Shown here piece by piece: positions 60,333 to 64,000 of a stretch of 64,000 bases of DNA. The stretch lies in NCBI RefSeq assembly GCF_000336635.1, contig NZ_AOLY01000035.1, positions 1 through 64,000 of the forward strand, in the 5' to 3' direction. Position 1 is the first letter of the stretch. Each line of letters starts with the position of its first letter. The notes below the pieces were generated by a model. It saw only the letters and a program-made list of their open reading frames with translations. It did not search any database and was not told where the DNA came from. The DNA comes from Haloarcula japonica DSM 6131. Its GTDB lineage: Archaea > Halobacteriota > Halobacteria > Halobacteriales > Haloarculaceae. A program made the position numbers and the translations under genes.

Positions 60333-60473
60333 ATTCCGTCTGGACACGCGATGGATTACCTAAAGGGACTTTTTCGAACTCCGGATGAACTGTCCCCCGC
60401 GTTCGGGTCAAAACAGTTCCAATTTCGACCCGGAGCCAAACCGTTAATCCGCGGCCAGCCCCTCAATCCGGAC

Positions 60474-60935
60474 ATGGAGTCGCTTCACCCGCGGGTGAGA
60501 CTGCTGTGGGTTCTGTCGACAGTTATTCAGGCGTCGGTGCTCGGCGTCATCGCGTATCTCGTCGACAGGTTCGCTGTCTCACTGCCACAAACAGTCATCA
60601 TCGCCGGTTGGGTAGTGCTCGTGCTTCTGGGTGTCGCACACGCTATCGCTGCCCACCGCATCTGGCGTTTTGACCTGCAGGACGACGCGCTCTTTCTCCT
60701 CCGCGGCGTCGTCACTCGGACCGACACGTCCGTCCCGTACGTCCGCGTCCAGCACGTCGACACCACGCGCGGCCCGGTCGAACGCGCTATCGGGCTAGCG
60801 AGCGTCGTCGTCTACACCGCCGGGACCCGCGGCGCGGACATCACGATTCCCGGACTGCGTCCCGAGCGGGCCACCGAACTGCGCGAGCGGCTTCGTGACC
60901 TCGCGAACGAGAGCGAGGCCACGGACGCGGTATGA
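60474..60935 (+). CDS. YdbS-like bacterial PH-domain membrane protein
   Basis: A 153-residue protein with two membrane helices (about 10-62 as a pair) followed by a bPH2 domain (IWRFDLQDDALFLLRGVVTR, then PYVRVQHVDTTRGPVERAIG). The start ATG 60474 is preferred because MESLHPRVRLLWV is the family N-terminus. Its stop overlaps the next gene's ATG by four bases, making a translationally coupled YdbS-YdbT pair. Function is unknown; such pairs are envelope-related. Confidence 0.86.
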   Translation: MESLHPRVRLLWVLSTVIQASVLGVIAYLVDRFAVSLPQTVIIAGWVVLVLLGVAHAIAAHRIWRFDLQDDALFLLRGVVTRTDTSVPYVRVQHVDTTRGPVERAIGLASVVVYTAGTRGADITIPGLRPERATELRERLRDLANESEATDAV

Positions 60936-62701
60936 GCCGGCTCCACCCGCGGAGCGCCGTCGTACGGATTGCCCGGGCAGCCCTGCAGGGGGGCTTCTTC
61001 GGCTTTTTCGGTGGGTCGCTCGGGAGCGGGATGTTCGACTTCCCATGGTTCGCGGTGCCCGGACTCGCGGCCCTCGGTGCGGTCGTTTTCAGCGGGTACG
61101 CGCTGGCGCGCTATCTCCGCTTTCAGTACGAACTCGACGGCGACACGCTCACCGTCGAGTCCGGGGTGTTCGCCAGACAGTCCCGACAGATTCCGCTGGG
61201 TCGCGTCCAGAACCTCGACGTCGAGCAGAACATCCTCAATCGGCTACTGGGACTCGCAATCGTCCGTTTCGAGACCGCTGGCGGCAGCGCGACGGAGGCG
61301 ACCCTGGACGCGGTCGACGAGGCGGAGGTCGAACGCCTGCGGAACTACGTACGGACCCACGACCGCGACGAGGCCGCCGGGACGGCGGCAGCCACCTCCG
61401 ACGCGGTGGCTGGGACTGAAAGCGGTCGGTCGGCCCACGCGGACCTCCCGGGAGCGACCGGCCCGTCATCGGGACACGCCGGCGACGCACAGGCGGACAC
61501 TGACCGGGGAGCATCGCATACGGACAGCGGCAGAGGGCCGGACGGGTCGCTGCTGTTCGCGTTCGACCAGCGGGAACTCCTGACCTACGCGCTGGTCTCC
61601 GTCCGTCCCGCGGCACCGGTCCTGACGCTCGCATCGCTCCCGTTGGGAATGGATGTCGTCTGGGCCGTGCTGCGGTTCAACGCCGGTCTCGTCGGGGCGT
61701 CGCTTAATGGCCCGGTGGTACGGTGGCTGCTCGGTTCGCCCGAGACCTCCCGGCTCGCCGTCTTTGCGGCGCTCTCCATCGCCCAGTTCCTCTTGCTCGC
61801 GCTGGTCGTCAGCATGGCGCTGACGGTCATCGAGTACCACGGATTCAGGCTCACACAGGCCGACGGCGACCTCCGGTACGAGCGGGGACTGCTGCGCCGC
61901 TACAGCGGCAATATCCCGCTGGAGAAGGTCCAGTCGGTCACCATCCGCGAGAACGTGCTGATGCGGCGGTTTGGCTACGCGACGCTGGCCGTCGAAACGG
62001 CCGGCTACAGCGGCGGCAACCAACAGTCCACGCAGGGCGTCGCCGTCCCGCTTGCGCCCCGCGAGGAAGTGTACGAACTGGCCCGCGACATCGAGCCGTT
62101 TGGCGACCTCGATTTCGACCGGTCACCGAAACGCGCCCGTCGGCGGTACCTCGCGCGCTTCTCCCTGGCCGCGGCCGGGCTCACCGGGGTCGCCTACGCC
62201 GTCGACTCGCTGGTGCTTGAAACGGGCTACTGGTGGCTCGCCGCCCTGCTCTTTCTTCCGGTCGCGCCGGCGGCCCACCTCCGCTGGCGACACCGTGGGT
62301 ACGACCTGAGCGAGTCCGTGCTCGCGACCCGGAGCGGCTTCTGGCGACGGACGACGCGAATCGTCCCGTACTACCGGCTCCAGACGGTGTTCGTCACCCG
62401 CTCGCCGTTCCAGCGCCGCCGCGACCTGGCGACTGTGGGGGCCGACACGGCGAGTTCTACGAGCCTCCTCGGCGGCGTCGCCCGAGTGTTCGACATCGAC
62501 GAGGATACCGCAACGGAACTCAGGAACACGTTGCGGGAGCGGCTGCGAGTCGACATCGCTGCCCGCCGGAGCGGCGAGCGGTCAGTCGAAACCGTTGAAC
62601 GCGTCGGCGAAACGGATGAGCGGGCCGGAGAAACCGACGAGCCTGCTGGCGGAGCGAACGAGCGAACCGATGAACCGGACGAGTGGTCCGGTGAAGCGTA
62701 G
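60932..62701 (+). CDS. YdbT-like protein with multiple PH domains
   Basis: A 589-residue membrane protein with three bPH2 domains, each preceded by a membrane pair: FQYELDGDTLTVESGVFAR then QIPLGRVQNLDVEQNILNR; later DLRYERGLLRRYSGNIPLEK; and finally YDLSESVLATRSGFWRRTTR. A hydrophilic insert (about 140-205; Asp/Gly/Ser-rich) separates the first and second domains. The C-terminal tail has a short repeat (GETDERAGETDEPAGG). It is coupled to the YdbS-like gene upstream. Role unknown. Confidence 0.86.
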   Translation: MSRLHPRSAVVRIARAALQGGFFGFFGGSLGSGMFDFPWFAVPGLAALGAVVFSGYALARYLRFQYELDGDTLTVESGVFARQSRQIPLGRVQNLDVEQNILNRLLGLAIVRFETAGGSATEATLDAVDEAEVERLRNYVRTHDRDEAAGTAAATSDAVAGTESGRSAHADLPGATGPSSGHAGDAQADTDRGASHTDSGRGPDGSLLFAFDQRELLTYALVSVRPAAPVLTLASLPLGMDVVWAVLRFNAGLVGASLNGPVVRWLLGSPETSRLAVFAALSIAQFLLLALVVSMALTVIEYHGFRLTQADGDLRYERGLLRRYSGNIPLEKVQSVTIRENVLMRRFGYATLAVETAGYSGGNQQSTQGVAVPLAPREEVYELARDIEPFGDLDFDRSPKRARRRYLARFSLAAAGLTGVAYAVDSLVLETGYWWLAALLFLPVAPAAHLRWRHRGYDLSESVLATRSGFWRRTTRIVPYYRLQTVFVTRSPFQRRRDLATVGADTASSTSLLGGVARVFDIDEDTATELRNTLRERLRVDIAARRSGERSVETVERVGETDERAGETDEPAGGANERTDEPDEWSGEA

Positions 62702-64000
62702 TCAGCCTCGCGCCCACTCGACCATCCGGCCGTACACCTCGTCGGTCGCCAGCGCGTCGCCGTCGCCGACGAGGACGAGCGCCTTCTTCGCCCGCGTGAG
62801 CGCGACGTTGATCCGCCGGTAATCCTCGAAGATGGGGCTGTCGAGCGTCCCCGTTGCGACGAACGAAATGACGATGACCTCCTTGCTCGACCCCTGGAAG
62901 CGGTCGACCGTATCGACGGTCACGTCCGGCAGGCGCTTCGATATCTCTGCGACCTGTGCGCGGTACGGTGCGATGACGCCGATATCGTCGGCCGGCACGC
63001 CGGCCGCTCGGTACGACGCCACTATCTCGGCAATCCGGTCGGCCTCGGCGGGGTTTGTGTTGCCGACTTGGCTTCCGTCGGGGTCGACGAACGAGACGCG
63101 TTCGCGCAGGTTCGCCGGCAGCGCATCCAGCGAGACGCCGTCGAGGTCGTCGAGGCGCTGTGCGGCCACCTCGCCGGTCGCGGGCCGCAACCCCCCGTCG
63201 TAGAACTCTCGCGAGGCGAAGGCCTGGATGTGCTGGGCCATCCGGTACTGCCGGTCCAGCATCACGCCCGCATCGGGATTGTCGTCGATAAGTCGCTCGA
63301 ACAGCGAGGTCGACAGCGTCTCGTTCTCTGACTGGACCACGGGCGGGAGCTGCTGGTGGTCACCGACCAGCACGAACCGGTCGGCGAGCGTCGTCGCCGC
63401 GAGCGTCCCCGGCTCCGTCAGTTGGCCGGCCTCGTCGACGACCGCGACGTCAAACTCCTGGGTCTGGAGCGTGCTCCCGCCGCAGGTGGCCGTCGTCGCC
63501 GCGACGACCTGCGCGTTCTGGAGCCGACTCGCACACTCTCCGGGGTCGCCGCTGGTTTCCAGCCGGTACTTCTGCATGTCCTCGCGGACGCCGCTCTCCG
63601 TGCCGACACGGACGATATCGGTGTAGCCCTGGTCCTCAAGCGCCTCCAGCAGATTGTCGACGGCGCGGTTGGTAAAGGCCGAGAGCAGGACGCGGTCGCC
63701 TCGGTCTACCAGGGCTCTGACCATCCGTGCCAGCGTGTACGTCTTGCCCGTGCCCGGCGGGCCGTGGACGAGCGCGAAGTCCTCGGCACCGACCGCCAGC
63801 TGGACGGCCTCGTTCTGGGCGTCGTTGTTGTCGATGAATGTCTCCTCGACGGCGTCAAACGCCGGCTCGCGCCGCCCGAACAGCACGTCCTTCTGCTCGG
63901 GTGACTGGAGGAGCACGGCGTCGTGGAGCGCGTTCTGGAGCCGGTCGGTCGTCAGTTCGGACGGATACACGTCCAGCCGGCGGAGGTCCAGCGGCTCGTC
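62702..64000 (-). CDS. Superfamily I helicase (UPF1/Dna2-like), 5' part beyond the window
   Basis: The frame runs off the right edge, so this is the C-terminal ~430 residues of a larger protein. Motif I is VHGPPGTGKTYTLARMV, motif II VAVVDEAGQLTEP, motif III LVGDHQQLPPVVQSENE, motif IV-V GVIAPYRAQV and TVDRFQGSSKEVIVISFVAT, and motif VI INVALTRAKKALVLVGD. The set is typical of the UPF1-like/Dna2-like group acting on DNA or RNA. A GTG at 63970 is not the true start because the frame is open beyond it to base 64000. N-terminal domains are not visible. Confidence 0.9.
   Translation of the reverse strand, partial: DEPLDLRRLDVYPSELTTDRLQNALHDAVLLQSPEQKDVLFGRREPAFDAVEETFIDNNDAQNEAVQLAVGAEDFALVHGPPGTGKTYTLARMVRALVDRGDRVLLSAFTNRAVDNLLEALEDQGYTDIVRVGTESGVREDMQKYRLETSGDPGECASRLQNAQVVAATTATCGGSTLQTQEFDVAVVDEAGQLTEPGTLAATTLADRFVLVGDHQQLPPVVQSENETLSTSLFERLIDDNPDAGVMLDRQYRMAQHIQAFASREFYDGGLRPATGEVAAQRLDDLDGVSLDALPANLRERVSFVDPDGSQVGNTNPAEADRIAEIVASYRAAGVPADDIGVIAPYRAQVAEISKRLPDVTVDTVDRFQGSSKEVIVISFVATGTLDSPIFEDYRRINVALTRAKKALVLVGDGDALATDEVYGRMVEWARG

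Overview
The window is haloarchaeal chromosome and most resembles Haloarcula or a close relative. Coding regions are GC-rich with strong G/C third positions, and the proteins are acidic. Many genes have a TATA-like box 25-30 bases before the start codon, which is the layout of leaderless transcripts. Surface proteins end in PGF-CTERM-type anchors, exported lipoproteins carry Tat signals with a lipobox, and there is an archaeal pelota/RqcH neighbourhood. A glutamate (methylaspartate) mutase small subunit fits the methylaspartate cycle known from Haloarcula. The genus call is inference. Bases 1-25 are not genomic: they match the end of an early Nextera transposon adapter, so the window opens at an untrimmed contig end.

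Layout. 76-7444: an FtsX-type permease, then small membrane protein, DUF4350 and MoxR on the plus strand, meeting DUF58 plus two membrane proteins on the minus strand (a split MoxR-DUF58 set). 7726-9884: a secreted matrixin-like protease and a membrane glycosyltransferase, followed by an AT-rich non-coding stretch with one likely small membrane protein. 10779-18206: inositol-phosphatase family enzyme, DUF63 membrane protein, a fused YcaO cyclodehydratase, the TbsP-type regulator and an orphan CHAT protease-like protein. 18361-21715: one-carbon genes glyA and folD with a Tat lipoprotein and a Nudix hydrolase. 21720-30046: zinc-ribbon protein, a poorly explained region with two perfect hairpins (about 22.7 kb), PadR regulator, MgtC/DUF4010 transporter, histidine kinase, a MutY glycosylase with an unusual C-terminus, Na+/Ca2+ exchanger and an acetyltransferase.

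30223-37411: mutase small subunit with a microprotein, flavin reductase, YIP1 membrane protein, a RecJ-like DHH-family protein, cupin, and an HtrVIII-like aerotaxis transducer. 37802-44262: Elp3, then two neighbouring paralogous surface proteins with low-complexity stalks (polyglycine, and Thr-Glu repeats). 44333-50806: FAD enzyme, then ribosome rescue genes rqcH and pelA separated by an AIR-synthase-like gene, a DUF4013 remnant and a complete DUF4013 gene. 50926-64000: histidine kinase, metallo-beta-lactamase fold hydrolase, methyltransferase, a membrane-anchored HTH protein, a KDG-aldolase-like enzyme, Lhr-type helicase, beta-carbonic anhydrase, a duplicated-domain Tat lipoprotein, a YdbS/YdbT-type PH-domain pair, and a superfamily I helicase running off the window end.

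I found no rRNA, tRNA, CRISPR array or intact insertion sequence. The points most worth following are the hairpin locus at 22.7 kb, the orphan CHAT protein, the fused YcaO enzyme without a visible substrate, the orphan mutase subunit with its microprotein, and the paired surface proteins that share both a tail and a promoter core.
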